Shown: piece by piece, positions 1 to 8,051 of the stretch
How the letters are laid out: every line of letters starts with the position of its first letter
Position numbering within the stretch: position 1 is the stretch's first letter
Source of the DNA: Polyangiaceae bacterium
Lineage (GTDB): Bacteria > Myxococcota_A > Polyangia > Polyangiales > Polyangiaceae
Assembly: GCA_025937835.1 (NCBI GenBank)
Contig: JAICQO010000040.1
Coordinates: 1-53,679, forward strand
Direction: 5' to 3'
DNA length: 53,679 nucleotides
Made by a program: the position numbers and the translations under genes
The notes under the pieces: model-generated
Seen by the model: only the letters and a program-made list of their open reading frames with translations
Database searches by the model: none
Told to the model about the DNA's origin: nothing

Positions 1-1167
1 GATTTCGGCGAGCGCCGCCTCCAGCGCGAGCGAGCGTTGCCCTTCCTTGGAACGCAGCGCCACGCTCCTCGCTGCGACCTCCTCGTTGCCGATCACGAGC
101 GCGAACGGCACCAGCGCTTGGTGCAAATCGACGACGCGCCGTGACAGCGACTCGTTGCGATCGTCCACCCGAACGCGCACACCGCGCTCGCGCAACGCTG
201 CCTGGGCTTCGCGCGCGAACACCGCGTGGGGCTCGCCGAGCGGCAGGATCCGCACTTGCTCCGGGGACAACCAGGCGGGTAGCGCCTGGCCGTGGTGCTC
301 GAGCAAGACCCCGAGGAAGCGCTCCAGGCTGCCGTACAGAGCGCGGTGAAGCATCACCGCACGCTGGCGTTGCCCGTCGCGATCCACGAAGCCGAGGTCG
401 AAGCGCTCCGGCATCACGAGGTCGAACTGAATCGTGCCGCATTGCCATTTTCTGCCGAGTCGATCGGAGAGCACGAACTCGAGCTTCGGCCCGTAAAAGG
501 CGCCGCCGCCGGGCTGCACGGAGTGAGCCCAGCCGAGGCGCTCCAGTACCTCCGAGAGCGCGGCCTCCGAGCGATCCCAGAGCGCCTCGGCGCCGGCGCG
601 GTCCGCCGGCCGCGTCGCGAGCGAGAGCTCGAGCGAGTCGAAGCCGAAGCGCGCGTAGAACGGCGGAACGGAGCGACAGAAGCGTTCGACCTCCTCCAGC
701 GCTTGCTCGAACGCGCAGAACACGTGTCCGTCGTCTTGCGTGAACTGTCGCAGGCGCAACAGGCCCTGCAGCGTGCCGCTCGGCTCGTCGCGGTGCACGA
801 CCCCGAACTCGGCGAGCCGGATCGGCAGATCGCGATACGAAGGGTGGCGCCGTTCGGCGATGTACACGTGCCCGGGGCAGCTCACGGGCTTCACGGCCGC
901 GTCGAGCTTCTGGTCGAGCACGCGAAACATGCCCTGCTCGAAATGCTGCCAGTGGCCGCTGGCTTCCCAGACGGGGCGCCTCAAGATCTGCGGCGTGCGG
1001 ACCTCGGAATAGCCCGCGAGGTCGAGCTCTTCTCGCGCGAGTTGCTCGAGGATCCGATACAGAATCAGGCCGTTCGGGTGCCAAAAGGCCATTCCCGGCG
1101 CCTCTTCCTGGAAGTGGAAGAGGTCGAGGCGTTGACCCAGACTGCGGTGGTCTTCTTCATCGATCAT
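1..1167 (-). CDS. thrS: Threonyl-tRNA synthetase, catalytic/anticodon-binding form, cut by left edge
   Basis: Charges tRNA-Thr in the cytoplasm. The reading frame runs off the left edge, leaving about 389 residues. Class II landmarks are clear: motif 2 (RDEPSGTLQG...FTQDDGH) and the three zinc ligands of ThrRS, Cys in KPVSCPGH, His in QDDGHVF and His in LHRALYGSLERF. A nearly complete anticodon-binding domain follows. The protein starts at the equivalent of about residue 245 of a standard bacterial ThrRS, in the DHRSLGQRLDLF segment, so the TGS and editing domains are absent. ATG at 1167 is preceded by AGGA at 7 nt, and the region upstream is a leader-peptide attenuator with no coding similarity to the missing domains. 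Whether the genome has a second, full-length ThrRS cannot be seen here. Confidence 0.95.
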   Translation of the reverse strand, partial: MIDEEDHRSLGQRLDLFHFQEEAPGMAFWHPNGLILYRILEQLAREELDLAGYSEVRTPQILRRPVWEASGHWQHFEQGMFRVLDQKLDAAVKPVSCPGHVYIAERRHPSYRDLPIRLAEFGVVHRDEPSGTLQGLLRLRQFTQDDGHVFCAFEQALEEVERFCRSVPPFYARFGFDSLELSLATRPADRAGAEALWDRSEAALSEVLERLGWAHSVQPGGGAFYGPKLEFVLSDRLGRKWQCGTIQFDLVMPERFDLGFVDRDGQRQRAVMLHRALYGSLERFLGVLLEHHGQALPAWLSPEQVRILPLGEPHAVFAREAQAALRERGVRVRVDDRNESLSRRVVDLHQALVPFALVIGNEEVAARSVALRSKEGQRSLALEAALAEI

Positions 1168-1234
1168 GGGAATGTCCTGGTTCTCGAGGTGCGGTGGTTC
1201 GGTTGAACGCCGACTGGAACCAGAACTCAGCGAG

Positions 1235-1317
1235 GCCCGTCCCAATCGGGGCGGGCTGTCGGAGGTCAGTGATTGCGATTCAGCGCGCGCACACGACCGC
1301 CGGCCCGCCAGTGCGGG
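1235..1317 (-). promoter_or_regulatory. Transcription attenuator of thrS (alternative stems)
   Basis: Four segments behave like a classical amino-acid attenuator, read on the minus strand. Segment 1 is CCCGC (1317-1313) and segment 2 is GGCGGGC (1309-1303); they form a 5-bp stem with loop ACTG. Segment 3 is GCCCGCC (1256-1250), an exact 7-bp complement of segment 2. Segments 3 and 4 form a hairpin at 1256-1235 with arms GCCCGcCCC and GGGaCGGGC, one mismatch and loop GATT. Segment 1 lies in the Thr-Arg codons of the leader peptide, so a ribosome stalled on the first Thr codons would mask it and free 2 to pair with 3, preventing 3:4. No U-tract follows the 3:4 hairpin, so the way it stops transcription, or whether it acts on translation instead, is open. 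Confidence 0.75.
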
Positions 1318-1351
1318 TAGTGGTCGTGGTGGTGGCTGCGCGAAGACGCAT
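1280..1351 (-). CDS. Thr-rich leader peptide of thrS (23 aa)
   Basis: A 23-codon ORF, ATG to TGA, lies 113 nt upstream of the thrS start. Residues 7-12 are six consecutive threonines (codons ACC ACC ACG ACC ACT ACC) and residue 14 is a seventh; residues 15-17 are Gly-Gly-Pro. It resembles in principle the leader peptide of the E. coli thr operon, in which ribosome pausing at Thr codons senses charged tRNA-Thr. No Shine-Dalgarno sequence is visible; the predicted transcription start is about 4 nt before the ATG, so the message would be nearly leaderless. The codon run, its position before a ThrRS gene and the overlapping alternative stems support the call; expression has not been shown. Confidence 0.82.
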   Translation of the reverse strand: MRLRAATTTTTTRTGGPAVVCAR

Positions 1352-1361
1352 CAGGCTTTGC

Positions 1362-1389
1362 AGGATACGCGCGCGAGTCTGCTTGTCAA
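1362..1389 (-). promoter_or_regulatory. Putative sigma-70-type promoter of the thrS leader
   Basis: On the minus strand a perfect TTGACA (1389-1384) is followed after 16 nt by TATCCT (1367-1362). It sits between the pirin stop codon and the leader-peptide ATG. The expected start of transcription is near 1355. Confidence 0.65.
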
Positions 1390-1414
1390 CCGCGTCCGAG
1401 CGCGAAAGTCGATT

Positions 1415-2530
1415 TCAGGTCGCGCGCTCGACATTGCCGTTCGCGTGTCGCGCGAAGCGCTCGCCGCTCGTCCCGTGCACGGGGTCGCTCGACTGCCAGG
1501 GCCAACCGCCGAACTCCGTGCGGCGGTAGTCCGTGAAGGCCTGACGGATTTCCTGCTCGGTGTTCATCACGAACGGACCGCGTTGCACGACGGGCTCGCC
1601 GATCGGGCGGCCCTGGAGCAGCAGCGCTTCGCTCGTCCCCGAGCCATTTTCGAGGGTAGCCTCGCGCTCGGCCAGGAGCTCGTAAGCATGACCGTTCGCC
1701 ACCGGCGTTCCGCCGAGCACGACGCCGTTGCCGCGGAACAGGTACAGCATGCGATTCACGCCTGGGCTCGCAGCGGGCAGCGTGACGCGAGCGCCTGGTT
1801 CGAGCTTGAAGGTCCAGATCGCGACCTCGCTGTTCGGCCGGGATGCCCACGAGCTCGGCGGAGGTGCGAGCGGCGTCAGCTTCTCGATGCTGCCGGCGAT
1901 CACCGTGAGCTCCGTCGCGCGCCCCGCACGATCTTTCAAGACCTGGCGCGGGATCTTGTGACTCCAGAACATGGAGAAGTGCGGATCGGCGAACTTGTCC
2001 GCGCGCGGCAAGTTCATCCAGATCTGGAATAGCTCGAGCGGGTTGGGGCCCGAGCGCTCGAGCAGCGGGAACATCTCGGCGTGGACGATGCCCTTGCCCG
2101 CGGTGAGCCACTGCACGTCCCCCTGGCCGTAACGCGCCGCCGCGCCGAGCGAATCCGAGTGATCCACCAGCCCGCGCCGCACCACCGTGACCGTCTCGAA
2201 GCCGCGGTGTGGATGCGAGGGAAAGCCGGGGACGGTGCGGCCGTGATACATGCGCCAGCCGTCCTTCACCTCGAAGTCGCTGCCGAGACGACGGCCGGTG
2301 AGCGACGCGGCTGGACCGAGGCTTTCGTTACCCTGCGGGTAGGCGTCGTCGTGATGCACGCAAAACAGGAATGGATCCAGAGTGGGCCACTGGGGCCCCA
2401 GCGCCTGACGCTTGCGGATCAAATCTTTTACGACGGCGGACGGCTCCGCGGTCGGGTGAGGCGAATTGCCCTTGCATGCGGCCAACACGGGCGCTGTGAC
2501 GAGAGCACCAATCACGCTGCGGCGGTTCAT
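1415..2530 (-). CDS. Pirin-family protein with Tat/lipoprotein signal
   Basis: A 371-residue cupin-fold pirin relative. Metal ligands of the family are present: His106 and His108 in HPHRG, His150 and Glu152 in VHAEM. Pirins bind Fe and some have quercetinase activity; the substrate here is unknown. The N-terminus (NRRSVIG, then VLAAC) looks like a twin-arginine signal ending in a lipobox with Cys19, which would place it in the envelope, whereas most pirins are cytoplasmic. ATG at 2530 was chosen because the signal peptide begins there; the open frame extends upstream to 2770 without pirin-like sequence. It diverges from the MFS gene across 191 nt in which no clear operator was seen. Confidence 0.9.
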   Translation of the reverse strand: MNRRSVIGALVTAPVLAACKGNSPHPTAEPSAVVKDLIRKRQALGPQWPTLDPFLFCVHHDDAYPQGNESLGPAASLTGRRLGSDFEVKDGWRMYHGRTVPGFPSHPHRGFETVTVVRRGLVDHSDSLGAAARYGQGDVQWLTAGKGIVHAEMFPLLERSGPNPLELFQIWMNLPRADKFADPHFSMFWSHKIPRQVLKDRAGRATELTVIAGSIEKLTPLAPPPSSWASRPNSEVAIWTFKLEPGARVTLPAASPGVNRMLYLFRGNGVVLGGTPVANGHAYELLAEREATLENGSGTSEALLLQGRPIGEPVVQRGPFVMNTEQEIRQAFTDYRRTEFGGWPWQSSDPVHGTSGERFARHANGNVERAT

Positions 2531-2705
2531 TTTCGACTCACGGAGCATAGGGCAAGGGTGAAAGCCGGCAAGCCTCCGGTAGCTCTCGCCCACAACCCCA
2601 GCTGATTGAACACATTGGTTAGCTTCTGGACACCCCGCGTCCGGCCGTCGACAATTCGAGCTTCCTCGTGATCCCACCCCGCCTCTGGTGTCGCGAGCCG
2701 AAGTG

Positions 2706-2712
2706 AAGGAGG
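2706..2712 (+). promoter_or_regulatory. Ribosome binding site fixing a TTG start
   Basis: AAGGAGG stands 9 nt before the TTG at 2722 of the MFS gene. It decides the start, because no ATG or GTG in this frame is equally well placed. Confidence 0.7.
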
Positions 2713-2721
2713 TTCCCGCTT

Positions 2722-4026
2722 TTGGATTCTGACGTCCGTGCATTGTCTTCTGTTTCGAGAACCCGGGCATGGGGGCTGACCGGGTTCACGACGCTCGCGC
2801 TCGCCGTGACGCTGATCGACCGCCAGGCTTTGTCAGCGCTGGCCGAGACGGTGACCGATTCGCTCGGTATCTCCGACGTCGGCTACGGCTGGCTGTCCTC
2901 GGGGTTCGCCGCGGCCTACCTGGTCGGCTCGCTGCCGTTCGCTCAGTTGATCCAGCGCATCGGCCCGCGCTTCGGGCTGGTGCTGACCTTGTCGTTGAGC
3001 TCCGCAGTGGTCGGGCTGCACGCCTGGGTCCCGGGCTTTGCCGCGTTGTTGCTGCTCCGGATCGCGCTCGGGCTCAGCGTGGCGCCGTCGCTCGCGTGCG
3101 CGACGCAGACCGTGCACCGCGTGATGCCGTTCAAGGATCGAGCGCGCGCGATCGGCATCCTGTACCTCGGCAACTCGATCGGCTCCTCGGTCTGCCCGCC
3201 GCTCGCGGTCTTCCTCGAGTCGCGCCTCGGCTGGCGCGACGCGTTCTTCACGATCGCGGCGATGGGGCTCGTGCTGGTGCCGATCTGGCTGTTGCTCGCG
3301 TTCACCGGGCGCGATCGGCCGACCTTCGACGCGCCGTCGATCCCGATGGGCGGCCTTCGCACGTTGAGCCCGTTCACCCGCAAGCCCGACAGCATTTTCC
3401 TGCTGATCCGCGACGAGCGCATCCTGCGCGGCAGCTTCATCGTGGCCGCCGCGGCGCCCGTGACGACGGTGGTGCTGCTGTGGGGCTCGAAATACCTGAT
3501 CCGCGACCACGGGCTCGAGCAGCACCAGGTCGGGCATTACCTGTGGCTGCCCGCGCTGTTGTTCGGGCTGGGCTCGATGGGCTTCGGCGAGCTGCGCGCG
3601 CGCTCGGCGCGGACCCGCGCGAGCTCGCGGCCGCCTCGCGCGCTGGTGGCCTCGGCTGGCGCGATGTGCTCACTGCTCGCCGCGGTGCCGTTCGCGCAGG
3701 GGGCCTGGCCGTGCATCCTGATCGCGAGCCTGGCGATGTCCGGCGCCGGTGGCCTGTATTCGCTGGCGACGAGCGACATGCTCTCGCACGCGAGCCGCGG
3801 CACGATCCCGGCGGTCACCGGGCTCACGACGTTCACGCAGAGCCTCGTGTACATCACGGTCAGCCCGATCATCGGTCACCTGGTGCAGACCTACGGGAGC
3901 TACGACTTCGTGATGGTCGGCGCGGGCCTGTGGGTGCTGCCCGGCTGCGTGTATTGGCTGCTGCGGACGACGCGCGATCCGAGGCAGATCCCCTCGATGC
4001 GACCGCACGAGCCGTTTCGCGGCTGA
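2722..4026 (+). CDS. Major facilitator superfamily transporter
   Basis: A 434-residue polytopic inner-membrane protein with the twelve-helix hydrophobicity expected of MFS carriers. The first helices contain an Asp-Arg pair (LIDRQALSALAE) and a following WLSSGFAAAYLVGSLPFAQLIQ stretch of the kind seen in the anion:cation symporter (hexuronate/sugar-acid) branch, so an organic acid is a plausible substrate, but this is inferred. It starts at TTG with a strong ribosome binding site. It runs towards the DUF882 peptidase gene, with 18 nt between the stop codons, and diverges from pirin. Confidence 0.88.
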   Translation: MDSDVRALSSVSRTRAWGLTGFTTLALAVTLIDRQALSALAETVTDSLGISDVGYGWLSSGFAAAYLVGSLPFAQLIQRIGPRFGLVLTLSLSSAVVGLHAWVPGFAALLLLRIALGLSVAPSLACATQTVHRVMPFKDRARAIGILYLGNSIGSSVCPPLAVFLESRLGWRDAFFTIAAMGLVLVPIWLLLAFTGRDRPTFDAPSIPMGGLRTLSPFTRKPDSIFLLIRDERILRGSFIVAAAAPVTTVVLLWGSKYLIRDHGLEQHQVGHYLWLPALLFGLGSMGFGELRARSARTRASSRPPRALVASAGAMCSLLAAVPFAQGAWPCILIASLAMSGAGGLYSLATSDMLSHASRGTIPAVTGLTTFTQSLVYITVSPIIGHLVQTYGSYDFVMVGAGLWVLPGCVYWLLRTTRDPRQIPSMRPHEPFRG

Positions 4027-4044
4027 GGCGTGAAACTCGGGCCG

Positions 4045-4782
4045 TCAGGGCTCGAACGGCACTTGCGGCACCGCGAGCCCTTCGGGCCAGTCCAGGCGTC
4101 GCGAATACACCGCGTCCTGCTGAGGCAAGCCCTTGCCGCCGATCGAACGCTCGCGCCAGTTGCGGCCCGGGGGAGAGCCGTCGAGCCAGTGAAAGCTGGT
4201 CTGCCGCGAATCGAGGTGCACGAACTGCGTGCGCGGGTGGGTGTAGATCCCGACGCCGGCGCGCGGCAGCGTGCGCAGATAGGAAGCGAGCTTGACCGCT
4301 GGCACGCCGTCCAGCTTGAAATCGATGGCCTGGCCCGTGCCGTGATAGCCCTGGCGTTTGCGGCCCGGCTTTCGGTACGCCGAGATCACCTCCACGCGCT
4401 CCACCTTGAAGTGATACGCGGCGCGAAAGAGCAGCTGCAGCGTGCGCCGGTCGAGCCGCGTGGTCACGTAGTGCTTGCGATCGTGGGTGTCGCCGAGCAG
4501 CTCGTCGAGCTTCTTCGCGGAGGCTTCGTCGACCTGGCCGAAGGCGTCGTAGAGCCGTAGCTTCTCCGAGCGCCTGGTGTTGACGAAGTAGATCTCGAGC
4601 GCCGGCAGCGACGCATAGGCGGAAAGCTCCGGGGGCGGGCCCGGCGCTGGCGGTGGCGCTACGGGCCGTGCCTTGACGGGGGCTGCGACGGCCGCCGGTG
4701 CGTGAGAAGACGCGCTGTAGACGAGCGCGCCAGTGAGCGCGAGCCCGGCCAGGGCAGCGGTCAGTGCGCGAGCGCGACGCAT
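4045..4782 (-). CDS. DUF882/YcbK-type M15-like peptidase
   Basis: A 245-residue exported protein. An N-terminal signal/anchor (residues 5-24) precedes a Pro/Ala linker and a C-terminal peptidase domain. Likely zinc ligands are His147 and Asp154 in GYHGTGQAIDF and His189 in FVHLDS; SAYR at 135-138 is the other family hallmark. Members resemble D-Ala-D-Ala carboxypeptidases, and some are associated with peptidoglycan remodelling. It is transcribed alone, converging on the MFS gene and divergent from a lipoprotein gene across 123 nt. Confidence 0.85.
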   Translation of the reverse strand: MRRARALTAALAGLALTGALVYSASSHAPAAVAAPVKARPVAPPPAPGPPPELSAYASLPALEIYFVNTRRSEKLRLYDAFGQVDEASAKKLDELLGDTHDRKHYVTTRLDRRTLQLLFRAAYHFKVERVEVISAYRKPGRKRQGYHGTGQAIDFKLDGVPAVKLASYLRTLPRAGVGIYTHPRTQFVHLDSRQTSFHWLDGSPPGRNWRERSIGGKGLPQQDAVYSRRLDWPEGLAVPQVPFEP

Positions 4783-4905
4783 TCGGCCCGAATGCTAACG
4801 GACTTTGACGAGTCCGCGACTGGATTCTATTTGCTTGTAAAATTCCGATGTAGGGGAGCAGGCGCTATCGCGCTCCACTCCAGCAGTAGGTGTAGAGTCT
4901 CGAAG

Positions 4906-5430
4906 ATGACCAGCAGGATCGGCGCGATTCTGGGCGTGCTCGGCGTGTTGACGGCGTGCGGAGGGGCCGCCACTCCCGAACCCACGGAGCCGACGGACGC
5001 GGCGCCGGCTACCGAAGTCGGAGCGGCAGAGCCCGCTGAAGCGCCCAGCGAGGCGGCGTCCGAGAGCAGCGCGAGCGGCGAAGCCAACACCGACGCCGCA
5101 CAGGTTCAGGAGGTGCTGCAGCTCGTGCTCGACGACGAGGCCCTGAACCCGTACCTGCACCTCGAGCAACCCGATCGCTTTCCGCTGCGCGTTGCGACTC
5201 GCAACCTGCCGCCCGGCGTCGAGCTCGTCAAAGCCACGAAGCCGGTGGTGCTCGTGGACAAACCGGACGACGAAAAGAAGCCGCTGCTCGTGTTCACCGA
5301 AGTAGACGTCGGCAAAGACAGCGCGAGCGTGCGCTACCGCTACGACGTCGAAGGCATCCGCGGCGCGTGCACCCTCGAGCGGCGCGACGGGCGTTGGATC
5401 CTGAAGAAGAGCCGCGTGACGGAGCGCTAG
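4906..5430 (+). CDS. Hypothetical lipoprotein
   Basis: A 174-residue protein with a short signal peptide and lipobox (VLTAC, Cys at residue 18), an acidic Ala/Glu/Pro/Ser linker to about residue 65, then a small soluble domain. The domain ends in an alternating pattern (VRYRYDVEGIRGACTLERRDGRWILKK... region) like the C-terminal strands of SnoaL/NTF2-like folds, which is only an impression. ATG at 4906 was chosen because it begins the signal peptide; the open frame upstream is antisense to the DUF882 gene start. Function unknown. Confidence 0.75.
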   Translation: MTSRIGAILGVLGVLTACGGAATPEPTEPTDAAPATEVGAAEPAEAPSEAASESSASGEANTDAAQVQEVLQLVLDDEALNPYLHLEQPDRFPLRVATRNLPPGVELVKATKPVVLVDKPDDEKKPLLVFTEVDVGKDSASVRYRYDVEGIRGACTLERRDGRWILKKSRVTER

Positions 5431-5448
5431 CGCCCGCGGTAACGCGCG

Positions 5449-6972
5449 CTACGGCGCAGTCTGAAACGCCCGCCTTTGCGAGAACGAAAACGCGGGCGAG
5501 CCGTGCTTCGGCCCTCGCGGCGCTTCCCAGTCGTCGCTCAGCGGATCGAGGAAGCCGTCGGGGCCCGTGACCTCATCCATGGTTTCCGCCCGGCCGTGGG
5601 TCTCGACCGTCCAGGTGTGCACGGCGTTGGCGCGCAGCTTGAAGCCGCCGACCACCTCCGGCAGCGTGATCTCGGTGTCCATCGTGACCACGTAGATGCC
5701 CTGGTAGAAGTCCTTGTCCTCGATGTGCAGGACGCGGGCGCCCGGTTTGGCCGTCCATTCGAAGGTCGTGCTCGGGCTGACGTCTACCGCGTCCGACGCC
5801 GGGCTGATCAGCGCCACCGCCTCGGGCGGAGTAATCGCGATGCCGCCGCCGTCGAAGGCTTCGGCCGCGACGCCGTAGGGCCCCGTGAAAATGTCGCCGT
5901 GAGAGCCGACCGCGAGCACCGTGGCGTTCGGCAAGTCCGGCGCCATGAACACGAAGTTCGTGCCGTCCGCGCTCTCGTTGAACAGCTCGATCACCGCGTT
6001 GTCGTCGAAGCGCACGTAACCGGCGATCTTGGGCGAGTCCGCGATGGTGCGCATCACGGTGCCCTGGACGCGGACGCTCGGCACCGTCGTCGGCGCGAGA
6101 TCGACCCGTACGTCGGCTGGCATGCCGTCGACGAACGCGACGGGAGCCTCGGTCTCGCCGTAGCTCTCGAAGCTCGCGGGACCGGGCATGGTGTCCATGT
6201 CGGACTCGGTCCACCACAGGCCGTGCCCTGTGACCTCGACGTTGGCAGGCCCGGACCAACTCGGGAAGGTGGTGAGCTGAGCTCCGCTCGGCCGCAGGAA
6301 AAACGACGAATCGGCCCCACCGAGCGCGATGGCGACCACGTTCTCCCCGCCGAACATGGCGTTGTCGCTGTAGAACGTCGTGGTGTTGCTGCGCTCGGCC
6401 AGGCCCGTTTCCACCTGCAAGGTGGGGTCGAGGCGGGTGACGCCCTGGTACACCCAGGCGTAGTTGATCCGGCCGTTGTCCACGACCAGCGAGATGTCGT
6501 ACGGCGGGGTGACGTCAGCAAGCGTGAACGTGCCGTCGTTTGCCGTGGCGGTGGTCAGCTCGCCGATGCCGACTGGAACGCTCGGCACCGGGCGACCCCA
6601 GAAGTCGATGACCTTGCCGCGCACCTCGCCGCTCACGGCCTCTCCGCTGCCGCCTTCGCCGCCTTCGCCGCCGGCTCCGCCGGGCGACTCTCCCGCGGCC
6701 TCCGGGCTGCCGCCCGTGCTCCTGGCGCCGCCGGCGCTGCTTCCGCCGGTTTCCGCGCGACCGCCGGTGGTTGCGGGCGCTCCGCCGGTGGAGGTTCCGC
6801 CGTCCTCGGCGCGACCGCCGCTTCCGTCCCGGCCGCCGGTTTCCGCGCGACCGCCGCTGCTACTGCCACCGGGCTTCGGGCCCTCTTCGAGCTCTTCGAT
6901 GCCGATCACGCTCGTGCAAGCGCCAAGAGCGAGGGCGAGCGACGACCAGGCGAGCCAATCCGAGCGGCGCAT
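5449..6972 (-). CDS. Lipoprotein with carboxypeptidase-regulatory-like domain
   Basis: A 507-residue protein. The signal peptide ends in a lipobox (ALGAC), followed by about 75 residues of Gly/Thr/Ser/Ala repeats (TGG and GGR units), a linker typical of secreted proteins in Polyangiaceae. A beta-sandwich segment (GEVRGKVIDFWGRPVPSV... TANDGTFTLADV) matches the carboxypeptidase-regulatory/transthyretin-like pattern. A later stretch (SPASDAVDVSPSTTFEWT) looks like a fibronectin/Ig-type repeat. Its ATG overlaps the stop of the TPR gene by one base (TGATG), so the two are probably co-translated. Role unknown, presumably cell surface. Confidence 0.8.
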   Translation of the reverse strand: MRRSDWLAWSSLALALGACTSVIGIEELEEGPKPGGSSSGGRAETGGRDGSGGRAEDGGTSTGGAPATTGGRAETGGSSAGGARSTGGSPEAAGESPGGAGGEGGEGGSGEAVSGEVRGKVIDFWGRPVPSVPVGIGELTTATANDGTFTLADVTPPYDISLVVDNGRINYAWVYQGVTRLDPTLQVETGLAERSNTTTFYSDNAMFGGENVVAIALGGADSSFFLRPSGAQLTTFPSWSGPANVEVTGHGLWWTESDMDTMPGPASFESYGETEAPVAFVDGMPADVRVDLAPTTVPSVRVQGTVMRTIADSPKIAGYVRFDDNAVIELFNESADGTNFVFMAPDLPNATVLAVGSHGDIFTGPYGVAAEAFDGGGIAITPPEAVALISPASDAVDVSPSTTFEWTAKPGARVLHIEDKDFYQGIYVVTMDTEITLPEVVGGFKLRANAVHTWTVETHGRAETMDEVTGPDGFLDPLSDDWEAPRGPKHGSPAFSFSQRRAFQTAP

Positions 6973-7940
6973 CAGAAGCTCCCCCGCACGCTGGCGCCCG
7001 CCGGCCCGAGGCCCACGGTCGGCGCGTCCGAGCTCGAACCTGCGGTGAACCAGAGCACCGCACCCGTCGCGACCAGCGCGATGCCGGCGCCGAAACCGAT
7101 CGTGGACAGCAGGGCTTGCGAACGCGCGTCGTCTTCGAGGCTCTTGCCCTCCGGACCACACCCGTAGGGGTAGTCGCTGCACTCCGCCTTCGCGTCGTCC
7201 CAGCTGGAAGAGGCCTTGAAACCGAATAGGCCACCGACGATCAGACCTGCGCCGCCCAGGCCGAGCGCGACCGCCGCCAAGGTTTTCTGCGAGCTGCTGC
7301 TGCTGCTGCTGCTGCTGCTCGTGTCGAGCGCCGTCGAGACGCTCGACGCAGGCGGGGGAGGGCTCGCCGCCTCCGGGGGCAACTCGGGGATCTCGACGTT
7401 GACGAGCGCGCCGTCGCCCGTGACGTCGACGGTCGTCGAATACGCCGCTCTTCCGGGCGCCGAGGCCGTGACGGCGTGACTGCCGGGGTCTACCGGGATC
7501 GCGATCCCGAGCTCTGCCGGGTCGAGCCGAGCGCCGTCGCGCCGCACCTCGAGGCCCGAAGGGGCCGCGCCCTGGATCGAGATCGTGAGGCGCGCCAGGC
7601 GCTTCTCCAGTGCTTCGGCGCGTTCCCGCGCCAGCTGCTCACGATCCGCCGAGCCGGTGGCTCGCGCGAGCGACACTGCCTCGCGGAACTGAGCCCAGGC
7701 GCTGGCCGTCTTTCCGCTGCGCTCGTAGCACTCGGCCAGGTTCAACGAGGTGCCGACGCCGGGATCGATCTTCTGGCTCGCCTCGAACTTCTGACAGGCC
7801 TCGGCGATCCGGCCCTCGGCCATCAGCCGGCGACCTTCGGAAAAAAGCGCCTCCGCAGCCACCTTGTCCGAGCCCTGAGCGTGCGCGGCGAGTGAGGAGA
7901 CGAACACTGCGCCAGCGTAAGCAAGCGATATCCAACGCAT
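6972..7940 (-). CDS. TPR protein with PEGA-like domain and C-terminal membrane helices
   Basis: A 322-residue exported protein. A signal peptide (residues 1-21) is followed by a tetratricopeptide region (about 25-115, with AEACQKFEASQKIDPG and LNLAECYERSG), then a PEGA-like beta segment (LEVRRDGARLDPAELGIAIPVDPGSHAVTA). A poly-Ser run and two hydrophobic helices (about 220-240 and 280-300) complete it. This architecture is very common in Sorangium relatives and is of unknown function, usually held to be envelope scaffolding. It is coupled to the downstream lipoprotein gene by a TGATG junction. Confidence 0.82.
   Translation of the reverse strand: MRWISLAYAGAVFVSSLAAHAQGSDKVAAEALFSEGRRLMAEGRIAEACQKFEASQKIDPGVGTSLNLAECYERSGKTASAWAQFREAVSLARATGSADREQLARERAEALEKRLARLTISIQGAAPSGLEVRRDGARLDPAELGIAIPVDPGSHAVTASAPGRAAYSTTVDVTGDGALVNVEIPELPPEAASPPPPASSVSTALDTSSSSSSSSSSQKTLAAVALGLGGAGLIVGGLFGFKASSSWDDAKAECSDYPYGCGPEGKSLEDDARSQALLSTIGFGAGIALVATGAVLWFTAGSSSDAPTVGLGPAGASVRGSF
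7293..7319. repeat. (GCT)9 trinucleotide repeat
   Basis: Nine perfect GCT units on the plus strand encode a serine run (AGC codons) inside the TPR gene. Length changes would keep the frame and alter only the linker before the first membrane helix. Confidence 0.9.
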
Positions 7941-8051
7941 GCTCGAACTCGTAACTCAGTTGATTCAGGACGACAACGCCTTGTCGCCGTTCGAGCAGCG
8001 GCCGGCCCGCGATGCGTTCAGCCAGCGGGGGCGCGAGCCTCGAGCTCGGCA

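Noticed and set aside
292-1206. Long plus-strand frame across the thrS region
   Set aside because: It is the antisense shadow of thrS, whose protein is recognisable over its whole length on the minus strand; high GC leaves opposite frames open.
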